A DNA stretch of 64,000 nucleotides from Rhyzopertha dominica (taxonomy: Eukaryota > Arthropoda > Insecta > Coleoptera > Bostrichidae), in assembly GCA_025024175.1 (NCBI GenBank), contig QCXZ01000138.1, positions 50,005,092 through 50,069,091 on the forward strand. The letters are read 5' to 3'. The notes beneath the pieces were generated by a model. It searched no databases. It was given only the letters and a program-made list of their open reading frames with translations, and had not been told where the DNA came from. This document shows, one piece after another, positions 1 to 15,373 of the stretch. Each line of letters begins with the position of its first letter. The first letter of the stretch is position 1. The position numbers were made by a program, and so were the translations under genes.

Positions 1-258
1 ACGTCTGCCCAGGAACGCAAATAATGGCTTTTAAGTCTGAGTCGTTCTCAATTGCGATTAAGAGTGGAAGTCCTTACGGGACATTGCCGGCTCAATAAAC
101 ATCAATATAATGTGGGTGTGGTAGAGTGTAGAACCTGTAGACCGCTGGGACGGATAAGGTTTGGACAATTTGGGTCTCAATTTATTAAGGCTGAAGATCT
201 TTTCGGGTTACGTTGGAAAAAGATACTGCACTTCTTTGAGAAGGCAGGACTCTTCTAA
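1..258 (+). mobile_element. 3' terminal fragment of a non-LTR retrotransposon (I/R1/jockey-type tail)
   Basis: The reading frame entering from the left edge reads LLTGHC-like (LTGHCRLNKHQYNVG) followed by a Cys pair (CRTC) and ends RWKKILHFFEKAGLF-stop at 258. The LTGHC..L..HL...G....C..C pattern followed by an EHxLCxCPAL-type tail is the usual carboxyl end of insect I/R1/jockey-type LINE polyproteins, beyond the RNase H-like region. The CPAL part is lost here, so the copy is decayed. The rest of the element lies outside the window or is gone. The clade is an inference. Confidence 0.6.
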
Positions 259-279
259 GCTACGGCGCGGGCACAATGG

Positions 280-1740
280 ATCGAAAGGTCCAAGTGCAGC
301 GACCCGCCCATTTGTGGGGTTGCACCGTATCCGAAATTTGCCCACCTATTGGCAATTCTGATCATTGTATAATAAAAGTTAATATCCAGTTTAGTCTAGA
401 ACACTCTAAATCGGAATCAAATTTTATAAATGTTAAAGTAACAAATGTTGAAGAAGTCGTTAATCATTTAAGCCAAATATACTGTGTATACAGTTTCACA
501 CCACGTTTCTCCATACTATTGACAGGAATACATGCGCAAAAAAACTACTGCAAATGTACTTAAACAAATCGAAGCAAAATAGGAAGCGATACACCCGTTA
601 AAAAAACATTGAAGATTATTGCCATCACAGGAGGTTTTCAAACAACCTATCTGTAATTATAAAAATGCGCGAAAGAATTACGAACATTATCTTGCTGCAT
701 CCAGTTGCATCAAAAAATTCATAAATACGTTTTAAATCTAAAGAAGGGGGGCCTTTACTATGACACCCAGATGGCCATATTTGCAGACAAGAAAGGAAGT
801 GGCTGAGCTGATATACTTTTACAAGCGTCTACACCAATGAGCCTACTACTTCTGTTTTATATTGAAAAAGTTGAGTATTTTATTAATAAAACAAGAAATG
901 AAACTTCTCCAGGATGAGACGCTATTTCAGGAAGCTTCCTGAAAAATTATTGCTATGGCGTGGGTTTTGCGCTGTCTATATATTGCAAAATCCATTTGAT
1001 ATAAAAAGGGTGAAAAAGACCCATAAGCTTAATGTCACTTGTTGCAATAATTATTAAAACCATTATAAGAGTACAAATGCTGGCACATCTTCTCGTGGAG
1101 AATGTTATTCCTACAAGTCAACATGACTTAGTAACCGGGAGATCATTTATTGCTAATATGCTGCACTGTGCACTGTGTTAATGATTGGTTCTGTAGACAT
1201 AACATATTTAGATTTTACTAAGGCTTTCGATACGGGGTCTCTAAACCTAGGCTTTTATATAAATTTGGAAAATGCCAGCATCAGAGGTCAACTATTCCTA
1301 TGGATTGAAGATATTTTATGTTAAGAGTTGGAAGGAATAAATCAGAATTCCATCCAGTGTTGAGTGAGGTTCCTCAAGGTTCCGTGGTAGGACCCATTCT
1401 TTTCCTTGTGTAAGTCGCTGATACTCCACATAAAAAGTAAATGTTCTATGCAGATGACGCAAAGCTTTATGCGAATCCATTTACGAGTAACAGTATACTC
1501 CAGGGAAATTTGGGAAGTGTTACGGAATGGTGTTCCGATTGGATGCTGACCCTCAATATTTAAAAATGTGCTGTCTTCACAGGGGAAAAAATAACCCGTA
1601 CCATATGTATTCTAATCACGGCGTGGCTCTTAATGCAAGAAAATGTCATAATGACTTCACCTGCAGGCGCAACAATTCGATGTTATTCTTGCTTAAAAAA
1701 ACAGAAATCTGCTTGATAATGATAATGTAATAATTCATAT
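280..1740 (+). mobile_element. Decayed LINE: endonuclease end plus reverse transcriptase remnants
   Basis: A second, different LINE copy. At about 340-420 the frame reads PIGNSDHCIIKVNI, the usual SDH motif closing an apurinic-type endonuclease domain. Farther on come degenerate reverse transcriptase blocks: DITYLDFTKAFDT near 1195-1235, VPQGSVVGPILFLV near 1370-1410 and FYADDAKLY near 1443-1470. These correspond to RT motifs with the FADD/YADD catalytic Asp pair. Multiple frameshifts and stops separate them, so no protein is made. It belongs broadly to the jockey/CR1-like group of insect non-LTR elements. Confidence 0.7.
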
Positions 1741-1749
1741 ATATGCCAG

Positions 1750-2400
1750 AACACTGCATGTTCGAGAAACTCTTATTTTTCTTGTGGTTCCCTAGAATCG
1801 ACTGATTAAAACATCAGGCCTGTTTCGGAAATCTAAACCAGTTAATTATTATGATAACATTTCATGTAAATACTGATAGGCAGTTCCACTATAGTTAAAA
1901 GTTCAATTTTCCAGTTGCCAGTGATACACGTAAATTTTTGAAACTATCAAATTCTCATCACATTTCTCAAAAATAAATATAGTATCGACAGTAGATCTTG
2001 GAAAAAACAAATTGAAATGGACTAAACGCTTGTGATCTATTGAAAATTGTACAAAAACTCTATTTTTAATAACTTAAAAACGGTCAATTCAAATTGTTAA
2101 CAATGTTACATCAAGTGAAGGGAAATATAATTTCACTTCTAATTAAAATATTACCTACATTTAAAAAAAAATCAAGTTATTAGCATCGGAAAATTTTAAA
2201 ATTGAAGGAGGAAAATTTTTTAAGTCTTAATTTGGGACGAGCATAAAACATGACTCTTCTCTATTACTTTAAAAGTTTAATCGTCATAAAATTTCAAATA
2301 AATCCGTACGGGTGATTTATTAACGTATGTTGCATAAAGTAGCACTAAATTTCCATATGGAATACAAATATATTATACAAGGTGCTCCGTCTAAAAAAAG
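1750..2400. other. AT-rich intergenic DNA, nothing recognised
   Basis: Between the LINE remnant and the MetAP2 promoter. No open frame, repeat or RNA gene could be supported. Confidence 0.5.
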
Positions 2401-2538
2401 AAAAAAAAAGTCNGTCTTGAGAAATTTTATATTTTGGGAANGCTTCCATTGGCAGCATTGACATATCGATCTNGACTTATGACAGTCTCTGTACACAGAG
2501 TGACAATTGACAGATGATTCAACTGCGGAGTTCCAAAC
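2400..2538 (+). promoter_or_regulatory. Presumed MetAP2 promoter / 5' UTR
   Basis: Directly upstream of the MetAP2 start codon. The last 65 bases hold three TGACA words, near 2479, 2500 and 2507. No TATA box is visible. Three single Ns (2413, 2441, 2473) mark base ambiguity. The assignment rests on position only. Confidence 0.35.
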
Positions 2539-5287
<2,749 letters not shown>

Positions 5288-5369
5288 TGGTTAAAAAGCT
5301 TATTACATATACATTTTTATGAGCTTGTTGGATATTTTGTTTTTGACTTCAACTTCAGGATGTATATTC

Positions 5370-5375
5370 AATAAA
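5370..5375 (+). terminator. MetAP2 polyadenylation signal AATAAA
   Basis: Canonical AATAAA, 82 bases after the MetAP2 stop codon. Confidence 0.75.
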
Positions 5376-5389
5376 GATGTGTTTAAATT

Positions 5390-6370
5390 GTGTATTTGTT
5401 ATATCTGAGCTTGTATGGTGGGAGAAAAGGGGTAAAGTAGCTTAAGCAAGGTAAGTACTATAATAAATTATAGTTCAGCTTTGTATTTCGCTTACACTTG
5501 TTTGAAAGATTTAAAATTAAATATTGACCTCAACAATTGTTATACAGTCCTAAGATGAAGGAAATGAAAACAGTTCAAGTAAGCTCGTGGTGGTTATTTT
5601 CATTAGTGGAATAACTAAGGAATACATCAAATCAAACAACATATAGGTGGAAAGGGAAACTATAGCCTACTTCACCTGTTTTTAAGCAACCTCAAAACAA
5701 TGCTTTTAGTTTTTTTAATTATTTAAATACTATTTTGATTTTTCAATGGCACATTGCTGGACTTAAGAATGCACAGCTGTTCCGAATTTAAAGATTGCCC
5801 ATGCTGGAATTTGGCTCATCCAATTTCAAGTTTTTGCCATTCACCCATAAACTTTAACATTTTTTTCTCCAAAATTATCACAGATGGAAATTTGAAAAAA
5901 TTGGACTAATGTAGTTTGTAAAAAGAAACCTTTGAAGTTATGAGGTACAACCCCTTTTGTTTTGTGTTCATAGGGTGGCTGAGGGCACAGATACTCAGCA
6001 ACATGTAGTAAAATAATTCAACAAATTAATTTATCTATTATGGAATAACTGGATGATGCAAAGTAAAATTTTAAGCTTCAACAATATAAAATAGCAGGCT
6101 GTTTTTAGACACACTGAAGATGTACATTAAGCAGACCTAATATTTATTGGTAGAAACTATTCTTTAAGCGTGACAGTATTTCCCATCCTTTATTTTTATG
6201 AGTATCAAAATTGAAAAGTAAAAAAAAATTAGCTTAATAGCTTCTAAAATACATTGTAGGTAGTTCCAAAACATTCAACTGCTTCAGAACAGCTATAAAA
6301 TGTTTAGGAAAATTTAAAATCAGATAGGGATTTTTTTTGTGAAATATAAAAAACACTATAACCATTAACT
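5390..6370. other. Intergenic DNA between MetAP2 and mRpL4 (tail to tail)
   Basis: About 1 kb separating the two convergent 3' ends. AT-rich, with no open frame or repeat that I could support. Confidence 0.5.
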
Positions 6371-6372
6371 AT

Positions 6373-6378
6373 TTTATT
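6373..6378 (-). terminator. mRpL4 polyadenylation signal
   Basis: TTTATT on the plus strand, so AATAAA on the mRNA sense, about 20 bases after the mRpL4 stop codon. Confidence 0.6.
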
Positions 6379-6398
6379 AGCTCAAACAATTCATAAAA

Positions 6399-7294
6399 TT
6401 ACTGTTGATCTACCTTATATTTGGCCATGATAGACCGCGGATCGTTTCGGTGTAAATGATAAAGTAATTTGCTTTCTATAAGATCTAAAGCTGCCCTCGT
6501 AAGTACCAACGTGTCATGTTTCAACATTGAATATACATTCAAGCCATAGACGGGCATCAAATTCATGTGTTTAATACTATCTGTAGCCACTGTTATGTTC
6601 CTTGGCATTATGTCGACCCTAAAACCATCACGAAATCAAAAAAATATAAAGACCAAAAAAGGTCCAACACATACTCATCCACAAATAGCACAGATGGACC
6701 CCAATTTCTACTTTTAACAAGTTCCTGCATGTAGTTACTCTCGTCAGTTGGTATTTCTAAATTGTTCACTATGTGCAAATCGTCCTGAGCTAGCTTAACA
6801 GATAACGTACTAGTCAAACCTAATATTCTCGAATAGAATGGCAACATGTAAAAATGGGGTGTAGGCGATCTTGGTCCGTGACTTTTTCCACCTCCTTTAA
6901 ATAAAGGGCTTCTGATTGACCCGTGCCTGGCTCTTCCGAGCCCTTTTTGAGGCCACGGTTTTTTTCCGCCCCCCTTCATTTCAAATGTCAACTTCGCATG
7001 TTCGAAACAGACGTACTTGTACTTCTTCTGCCACTGGACATTCTGATGGATGATGTCTATTCTGGGATTTGCGGCGAAAATGTCGGGATGTACGTCTAAT
7101 AAACCCAACTTTTTTTCGTCGATCGTATCCAGGTTTTCTAACCATACCTGACGAGGTTTCTGGTACTTTGGTGGGAACAGCAGCTTTCTAGGTTCAATGG
7201 TTGTAATATCTGTATCCGCTACATTGGTAGCGGTGGAAAATAGTCTTATAACAGGCGGACAATTTCTTAGTTTAATTACTGTACTTATCAACAT
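6399..7294 (-). CDS. mRpL4: Mitochondrial large ribosomal subunit protein L4 (uL4m), two exons
   Basis: Structural protein of the mitochondrial 39S ribosomal subunit. Exon 1 runs 7294 down to 6675 and exon 2 from 6618 to 6399. The donor GTATGT and acceptor TTTTAG join in phase 2 and give 279 residues. The uL4 signature is a glycine- and basic-rich loop around residues 106-140 ([20 protein letters not shown], then HGSIRSP), which binds rRNA. The C terminus reads [16 protein letters not shown], as in animal MRPL4. Residues 1-22 are basic and hydroxylated with no acids, as expected for a mitochondrial import presequence. The gene is head to head with RPAP1, 371 bp apart. Confidence 0.95.
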
Positions 7295-7665
7295 TTTAAC
7301 TCGTTCGGATATTTAATAATATAACCTCAAATTAGCCAACAGAACGTCACAAATTACAGTTCTCTGCAATTTAGATCCCGCAGGTTAGCAAACACAACAA
7401 ATGTGAAAATAAATATATAATTAAAACTGCGGCTTCATTACACAAGAAAATACGATGAAATTATCTCTACTTTATCCCATTTTGATATACTATATTATTG
7501 TATTTACGTATAATATTCATATTAAATTAAAATGGTTCAAATTGCTTCTAATGGTGACAAACTGTCGGTAATGCAGATCGCAATACAGTTGACATCTCTA
7601 ACCAAAATGGATATCTAACCTCAATAATGAGCCTTCTTTTTATGTACTAGTGTATCGTTTTGAAA
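7295..7665. promoter_or_regulatory. Divergent promoter of mRpL4 and RPAP1
   Basis: The 371-bp interval between the two start codons must hold both promoters. It has the word TAACCTCAA twice, at 7322-7330 near mRpL4 and at 7614-7622 near RPAP1, and a TTGACA at about 7588. No TATA box is obvious at a sensible distance. The shared control is an inference from the head-to-head layout. Confidence 0.6.
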
Positions 7666-10600
7666 ATGTATTCAAGGCCAAAACCTAACGAAACCGAGGA
7701 AGATTTGTTAAAACAACAAGAGGAATTTCTAAAATTAACAGCCGAAAGTAAAATCAAACCTGCAGCTACTGTCATCGGCCCTAAAAACTGTAAGTGTTAT
7801 TTGTATGCGAAGAAAGAAATACAGGTAATTTTTAGCACAAGATGCAGCTGGAAAGGCTCCAGATAATACTGCGGATGAGGAACTACAGGACCAGATTGCA
7901 AACACCTTTGAAACCATACCCAGTGACATGAAACTCGGAAATATAATTGAAAGAAAGTTTAAACATGAAGCTATTCCAAAACCGTTAAAATTCCCAACTG
8001 ATAGAGGATTTCCAAGTGCCAAAAGAAGAGATGTGAGTGTTAAAACTGACCAAAGATATCGTAATTGTAGATTTAGCAATCCATTTCAGGGAAACACGGC
8101 AGTATATTCGCACAACAAATGAAAAAGAAGCTGAAAACTGAAGAAAAAATGGAAACTGATGAACCGGTGGTATCTGGGATTCCAAGCAGCAGCAATATAA
8201 TCACTGGTAACGACAGGGAACAAATTCATTTAGAAAATATTGCTAGGCTAAAGAGTATGTCCGAAAAAGAAATACTCGAAGAACGGGAAAAATTACTGAC
8301 CACCCTAGACCCAGCAATAGTTGCTTTCATTAAGTCAAAACACAAGAAAATCAAAGAAGAGCAAACGGGTGTCAAAGCAATTGCAGAAATGAATGAAGCT
8401 GGGCGGCAGGTTAGCTTGGAAGAAATCGAAACTCCAACGGAAATTTTAAACAGACCGGAAGCTGAAAAATGGGTTAACTTTAATACGGTTGAAACGAGTA
8501 AATTGGCCTGGATGAAAAGTGTTGAATTTAAAGAGAAAATTGTGAAAGCAGAATTTGAAGCAAGGTGAGAAAATGTTTCATCATATATAGTGGCATCTTC
8601 AGAAGATATTTCACAATGATATTGCCTTAGAAGTTTAGAATAAACTCAATATTTGTTTGAAAGTCTTTTTAAACACACACAAACATTGGGTGTTTTTGTT
8701 TTATTGTGTGTTACTCTCTTTATGGGTATTGAGTTCATTTGACCATGTGTTTAAACAGTGTATTATATTCTATTATGCATTTTTTATGGAAAAATTCGTA
8801 AATAATTTTTAAGTCAGCTAAGATCTGTTATCTGTGTCGCTAGTTTTTAAATACATACATAAAATAGATTAAAGTATGCAGTTGTCTTAGTTTTCATGTG
8901 GGAACCCAAAAAATTATTTTGTGTGGTAAAATAACAACTCAAGCTAAAACAGTCTAAAGTAGACTGACTATGGAAATAAACAACTGTAAAAGATATGTTA
9001 TGTTGTCTTAAATGTCTGTTATATGTAACCCCATGCATGCTTATTATAGAATGTTTTTTTCCCACTATTTCACATTCAACTTTTCTATTCCTTTGAAGGT
9101 TTGATTTTGAAGGCTGGTTATTACCATATTCCGAACCAGAGGTAACTGAAAAGAACAGAGCCCTCTACCATCATGGTGAAGAACCAGACAGACCTGGTTA
9201 TACACTGCAAGAGTTACTTCAACTTGCACGGTAATAACAATTACTAAAAGTAGCCCCAATCTAATTATTCCTGTTTAGGTCAAGTGTCACACAACAAAAA
9301 ATTGTAGCATTAAACACGATTGCCAACATTTTATCGTTGCAAACAACAGGAGTGTACGAGGGTGTGATAGATATTCCGATAGAGCAACTGTTTTTCGTGC
9401 TTCGATTTTGTCTTGACGACAACACACCTGCTGTCTTGATTCCTGCCTTGAAAGCAATGAGAAACTTGATTTATAACAAAATAGATGAGATGTGTAATGA
9501 TTCTTTGTTTGGGTCTGGACTGGCCACTGTGCAGCCATTGCTGAGTGTAGACGAGGAAGAAGATGACACTACCATCAACGACCAGCAGTTGGTTGAAAGA
9601 AATTTAATAAAATGTGTGATGAGGACAAATATTTTGACTAGGTTGAGGTATAGTTGACATGGCAGTTGTTTGGATGGAGTTACAGTCATGTGTTTTAGAT
9701 ATATTATTAATAATGTTAAGCCACCAACAGAAGCAGTAAATTATTGCTTGGAAATTTTGTGTAAACTTGCGAGGGATTCAAAGCTTACAGTTGAAAAAAT
9801 TGTAAAAACTGAAAATCTGTTATCAAGTATAATTAAGAATTTTGCTCCAAAAATGCCTTTTTCAGGTATGTGAATAATAAAACTGTCTAGATTTGTTATA
9901 ATAAACAACTTCTTTCACTAGATAAAGATTCTCAAGCATATGGTACCCCACAAATCCAAGCTATAAAATTATTGCGAATTCTTTTAGCAAGAGACAACGA
10001 TATTGCTTTGATTTTAATAAACAAGTGAGTGCTTTTATAAACATGAAAAAAGTATGCTTTTCGATGTATTTTTAGTTACAAAATTATGGATTCTATTCTG
10101 TATTACCTGTCAAAAGAAACCTTCAGTCAAAATGCAAATGGACTTAGACTTCAAACAGAGTGTTTCAGACTTTGGACATGTTTGATAACTTATAAGTTGG
10201 GATTAGATTACTTCAGGTAAAATTTTACAGTGGTATAACGTTTGTTTATTTACTAACTTCTTGAGTAGCTTATTGCAGCCAATTTTATTGAGAATCGTTC
10301 ATTTCCACATTGGAAATTTTGACTTGAATGTTAGTAAATCGTTAGTTATGCAGTCACATGTTTCATCACTGATTACATTGTTAACTGCTGTTGCACAAGG
10401 AGAAGTGAATCTGATTTTGCCTTATGTTGATGCCATGACCAATATAGCAACTACAAAATGGATTAAACAATTTTCAACACTTAATGAATACTCCGTAAGT
10501 TTTTAGAGCTAATATACAGTGTGTCTCATTTAAGAGTGTAACAGCGTAATAACTCTTTTGTTTTTTGTCCGATTTAAATCAAACTGGTGTCAAAAGATAG

Positions 10601-13600
10601 AGCTCATGAAGGTCTATTTAAAAGTTAAAAGCCAATTTCTATCTTCAAATCCAAGGTTACCTATGATGCTGAATTGTAATGAAAAAAACGAAAAAACATA
10701 GTAGGCATTTTTTAATCGGAAAATTTTATTAACAAAACTTGTTGGAAATCATTCAAAACCCCCCAGTCCCAAGTGTGGTGAAATTCCAAAAAATGAGGTC
10801 TTGATGAAAAAAAATCGAAAATCATTATTTCTAAATTTAATTTTTAAACTGAAAATACAATACGAATTAATAATAATAATAAAAACAACACAAGAAAATT
10901 AAATATTATGTTCTATCAAACCTCCGTCAGCTCTGATGCATGCCTCAATTCGCTTCCTGTTGTTGGCCATAACTTTTCGGAGGGTTGCAGGTGTAATTTC
11001 AGCGCAAGCATGCCTAATCTGATTTTTCAGTTCCAGACTATTTCGTGGCTGCGTTTTGTAGACTTCATTTTTCAAAAATCCCCACAAAAAATAGTCCAAG
11101 GGTGTAAGGTCAGGTGACCTTGGAGGCCAATTAATTAAAGGGCTATTTCTTCCAATCCACCTCCGAGGAAAGTTTTCGTTTACCCAATTCCTTACTACCA
11201 ATGCATTGTGGATTGGGGCTCCATCAAGTTGAAATATGATATTATTGTAAGCAATGAGGGGCAAGTTTTCAATTTCGTTTGAAAATTCATTTTGCAAAAA
11301 ATTTATAAATCGTTCCGCATTTAAATTTCCATCAAAGAAGTAAGGCCCAATTATTCTTTCATTTAAAATACCGCACCACACATTCACCTTTTCTGAATAT
11401 TGGCGTCGACAATTTATAACCCAATGAGGATTTTCGACGGACCAATTTCGAGTATTTTGGGAGTTCACTGTACCATTAGTTGTAAATGTCGCTTAATCTG
11501 AGAATAAAATATTTTTGAAAATATTAGGGTTGTTCAAAAGCTCTCCCTGACACCAAAAGCAATATTCGAGCCGCCTTTCTTCGTTTCCATCCTCTAATGT
11601 GTGTAAGAAGACAGGCTTGAAAGGACGTAATTTATTTCGACGAAAGCATCGCCAAATTGTATCCTTGGGTACATTTAAAAGCATGGACATTCTTCTTAGG
11701 CTACATTATGGATTTTCTCTCACAAACCGAAGAATTTCTGCATTTCCAACATGATCCCTCACACGTCTAGTCTTGTTTGTTGCACACTTTACCAGTTCTA
11801 TTGAATAAGTTATTTATTCCCCAAACTTTTACATGGTCTATTGGTGGTCTATCCGGATGCCGATTGTTAAATTCTGTAGCAGCTTCCCTCGCTGTTCAAA
11901 AAATTATCACCAACTAATCTAACAATTTCCACTTTTTACGCAATTATAAGCATTTTAATTTAAATTCAATTTGCTACAATACAAAAACCTGACAGAAAGT
12001 CAACAGATTCACTTGACAACTAATCAATTTAAGTAGAGCACTTGATTATAAAATATGACGCCGCCAGTCAGTAAAATTTTTATCAAAACTATTTTTTTTT
12101 GGAATTTCACCACACTTGGGATTGGGGGGTTTTGAATGATTTCCAACAAGTTTTGTTTATAAAATTTTCCGATTAAAAAATGCCTATGTTTTTTCGTTTT
12201 TTCATTACAATTCAGCATCATAGGTAGCCTTGGATTTGAAGATAGAAATTGGTTTTTAACTTTTAAATAGACCTTCGTGAGCTCTATCTTTTGACACCAG
12301 TTTGATTTAAATCGGACAAAAAACAAAAGAGTTATTACGCTGTTTCACTCTTAAATGAGACACACGGTAAATATCTGTGAATTTAAAATGTAATGTTGTA
12401 GGCTGGTAGGTTACAGGTTGTATCTGCAGTTTTGTTATTTTTGTCTGAATTACTGACAAAGACCGTAGGAGATAAGGATTTCATTCAGAATATTATTAAT
12501 GAAGCTTTAAAGTCACCTGGATTTTGTTTGGTTACCCAAAATATTAGGTAAGAAAATTACGAATGTGAGTGAAACTTTTTAGGAATTATAGAGTTTTTAC
12601 AGCAAATTCTCCAACATTCTCAATGATTATGCTACTTGCAAGCCTACAGAAAACATGAAAACTTTAGAGGCAGTCGCTTGGAATTCTGGAGAGCATGTCT
12701 TGCCAATTTTGCACAGCAAAACTTGTATTCCATTTCTTAATGCCTTGTCCAAGTTTGTACTTTCTTCTAATAGCAGAGAGGTGAGTATCTCTCAAGCAAC
12801 CATGATTAATGTACCAATTCGTTTTCTTTTAGCTAAAATTGAACTTTTTATCTAATGAAAACATACAGAATTATCTCAAGCAGGTGGCAGAGTGTAAAAG
12901 GTACAGTCTGATATCGAACTGGTTCACAAGATGCGAAAGCTTTTTTCTTATGAACATTCTTAAGCTCTCTGTTCAGTTAAAGAACGACATAGACACACAC
13001 AGATACTTTGAATTGGCCGTGAAGTGTCTGAACATATTTAACAGTGAGCAACGTAATGATATTGAGTTTGAAATATTCAGGAACATCATTTTCAGCCAAA
13101 AGTTCTATCCAAGTCACTTATTGTTACAGAACTTGGAGTTAAGTGACGGAGAGAGTATTTTGAATAACCTGCAAGAAATTTGCAGTGTATACCTACAAAT
13201 TCTAGGGGTTAATAATGTTCCTTTGGAATCCAACAAATCTCTCACTGTAGATGTTAAAGTGGGCACCATAATCCCAGCCGACTGGATATACAGTCCAATT
13301 TTAGTAATGGACAACGATCAACGAAAAGCTAAAACAAAAATACCAGAAAACAGGAGGTTACACATTATAACCAGTTGTCTGAAGTGGATTTACATCTACG
13401 AAACACTATTCCCTGATCTAGCATCTTTCATAAATCCAACAGAGAAGTTCTGCAGATTGAGTTGTGTCTTTCTCGCTGATGATGCTCTTTTCTTGGACAA
13501 AGAAGTCCATACATTGCTAGAGGCTTGTCTCAAGTTATTATTACAGAACAGTTTGCAGGAAATTAATTTCAGTAAACCAGTACGAGGTAAACTTGAGAGA

Positions 13601-14035
13601 CTAGCCCTTGTTGAGAGATTTTAATTTTTATTATATTGTTAAGGTTTGACAAATTTCACTGATTTTTATGTGGAGCTTCTACAACAATACCAAGGGGTCA
13701 GTTATGGAGATACCTTGTTTGGAAATGTAATTTTGATACCTCTCTGGCAAAGGAATGATGTCCGATTAAGGAAAACATTATGGTCTGAATATGCTGGAAT
13801 TCTGCAGATATTAAATGTTACTGAAGAGCAGGTACAGATTTTCATAAATTAATATGTTATTGGTATAAATTTTGGTTAATTCTAGCTGTTGTGCCCTTTG
13901 GAACTATTCACGGAACCGGTCGAAGAAGATCAGTCCTTGCTGAATTGTTACAAACATGCTTTAAGTCGTGGTGTGTTAAGAAAAACATCTATTTTGTATA
14001 ACATTGCTGAAAGTCACTTGCGAAAATTGAATTAG
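7666..14035 (+). CDS. RPAP1: RNA polymerase II-associated protein 1, 14 exons
   Basis: RPAP1 links the Pol II core to assembly and import factors. Exons: 7666-7789, 7836-8032, 8077-8564, 9099-9230, 9279-9647, 9699-9865, 9922-10024, 10076-10216, 10269-10494, 12402-12547, 12603-12780, 12833-13586, 13644-13831 and 13886-14035. All phases agree, giving 1120 residues (human about 1390). An N-terminal RPAP1 block lies at about 155-200 (IARLKSMSEKEILEEREKLL, then LDPAIV); the C-terminal block begins at about 270 (RFDFEGWLLPYS, then HHGEEPDRPGYT). The rest looks helical and armadillo-like. The exon 3 acceptor at 8077 was chosen because the AG at 8089 would put an immediate stop in frame. The intron at 8033-8076 is only 44 nt. 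Intron 9 is expanded by a transposon. Codon use and open frames look functional. Confidence 0.94.
10517..12367 (-). mobile_element. 1.85-kb long-TIR mariner-like transposon in RPAP1 intron 9
   Basis: Both ends are visible. The left starts CAGTGTGTCTCATTTAAG after TA (10515-10516). The right is its inverse, ending GAGACACACGG before TA (12368-12369), so the target duplication is TA as for Tc1/mariner. The inverted repeats run about 300 bp each (10517 to about 10820, and about 12060 to 12367) with few differences, which suggests a fairly recent insertion. Taking out the element and one TA leaves a 54-nt intron, the size of the neighbouring introns. It holds one transposase frame on the minus strand. 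Confidence 0.9.
10899..11960 (-). pseudogene. Mariner-like (IS630/Tc1 superfamily) transposase with a nonsense codon
   Basis: Cut-and-paste DDE/D transposase. The C-terminal two thirds is open apart from a TAA at 11493-11495, right after FSD, the first catalytic Asp. Downstream come FQLDGAP (second Asp) and WPPRSPDLTPLDYFLWG (third Asp); I count 37 residues between the second and third. The N-terminal part above 11690 (EFNNRHPDRPP) is recognisable but frameshifted or stopped. The protein is therefore dead here, although the TIRs are intact. It is related to the elements at 17.6, 41.7 and 54 kb. Confidence 0.85.
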
Positions 14036-14036
14036 C

Positions 14037-14042
14037 AATAAA
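14037..14042 (+). terminator. RPAP1 polyadenylation signal AATAAA
   Basis: AATAAA starts one base after the stop codon; further AATAAA-like words follow near 14085. The 3' UTR must be short. Confidence 0.5.
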
Positions 14043-14049
14043 CAAAATT

Positions 14050-14690
14050 TTATAAATCATGTGTTTAATATGACCTTTTACACTAAATAAAATTTAATGC
14101 AGTGAGGATGGTAACTAATTTTTTATTTTATTCCTTCAAACAGTTTGTCTCTCACATTCCATAATTGTGTCATTACTATTTTAAAAAACTGGAAGTTATC
14201 TGTTTCTAGATATTTTATAGCACAAACAGTTCAGTGTGCTTTCTTAAAATTGCAGTATATATTTAGGTACCCCTTAAATACACAAAATCTGAATTAAATT
14301 TAAATACCAAAATCCTGCATTTAAAATCTTCTCCAGCATTGCAATTAGTTGGTTGCACAGCTGCTGTTAGTGCTCTTGTCTGCTTGTATTTGATTTTCGA
14401 AAGTAGTTGTTCATTGCTATCTATAAGATTTATAATATACTGAGACGTAAATGAAAGATCAGATTAATATTTGTATATATTTTTAGTAATAAAAAAACAG
14501 ACTATGAATGCCATGCTTACTAATGGCAAATGTCAACTGCTGGAGGAAAAATGGCGGATAGGAATACCTTCCTGTTCTAGAGCCTTAGTATTGCTGTTGC
14601 ATTCACAGAGCCAATGGCCAATTTTATTTATAAAACCAACTAATCAAAAATCAGCGATATAAAACAAATTTTCTTTAATAAGTGACCACT
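14050..14690. other. Convergent spacer between RPAP1 and PSF1
   Basis: AT-rich, no supported frame. TTTATT at 14623-14628 and TTTAAT at 14674-14679 could serve as PSF1 polyadenylation signals on the minus strand. Confidence 0.45.
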
Positions 14691-14691
14691 A

Positions 14692-15373
14692 TTAATACAT
14701 AATATGCTCAAAAACACCCCTCCTTATCAAATCCTCACATTCCACCCTCGGTAAATAATGCATACTGTTCTTCTTAAGCAAAACCACTGTACCATCACTC
14801 AATTCCAAAGTGCCGTAGTCAACCAAACACTTCACATCAATATAAACAGACTTTGGTGGCTTCAGATCTATCTGTAAGTTCATGCCGTTCTCACCCAACG
14901 ATCTCATGTACCTCGTTAAGTTGTTAGAATAACTCGACATCCATTCAATTTCCGAAGCGCTCATGTTTGCCTTCATTTCTGGCGGGATTATACTACCAAA
15001 TTCCCACCGCATGTTCTTTATGAACATAAGCCGGTTGTAATGATACGCAAGGAGGCAACGGACATTACGTTGGATTATGGCGAACATGACGCGAACACTG
15101 GGGTCAAAAACGGTAAGCGTATCGTCTGCTCTCCTACAAAACGAAACAGTCGAAACAAGTCTGTTCGTTAAGTATGCAATCATACCGTTTCCTGGCAAGT
15201 TCGTTACCCATTTCTTGCAGCTCTTCGCACACTTGATTTACAAGGTTGAACTAAAACCAACGCATGATGTACTGATGTTTTGTTTCGAACAGTTCACTTA
15301 CATTGTACATAGGTAAACTATCTTTGTGCCTGTCTAGTTCTTTTATTAGGTTCATAGCTTTTTCGCCCTGCAT
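14692..15373 (-). CDS. GINS1: DNA replication complex GINS protein PSF1 (three exons)
   Basis: PSF1 is one of four GINS subunits in the CMG replicative helicase, in the nucleus. On the minus strand the exons are 15373-15302, 15250-15186 and 15133-14692, with phases 0 and 2, giving 192 residues (human 196). The start MQGEKAMNLIKELDR matches the family's helical N terminus. The helical core contains RWEFGSIIPPEM and the linker MKPPKS-like DLKPPKSVYI. The C-terminal B domain reads DDG-like SDGTVVLLKKNSMHYLPR and ends IRRGVFEHIMY. Introns are 51 and 52 nt. All landmarks are intact, so this should be functional. It converges on RPAP1. Confidence 0.95.

Noticed and set aside
7735..8079. 114-codon minus-strand frame opposite RPAP1 exon 2
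   Set aside because: It overlaps well-supported RPAP1 exons and introns and has no motif; a shadow frame.
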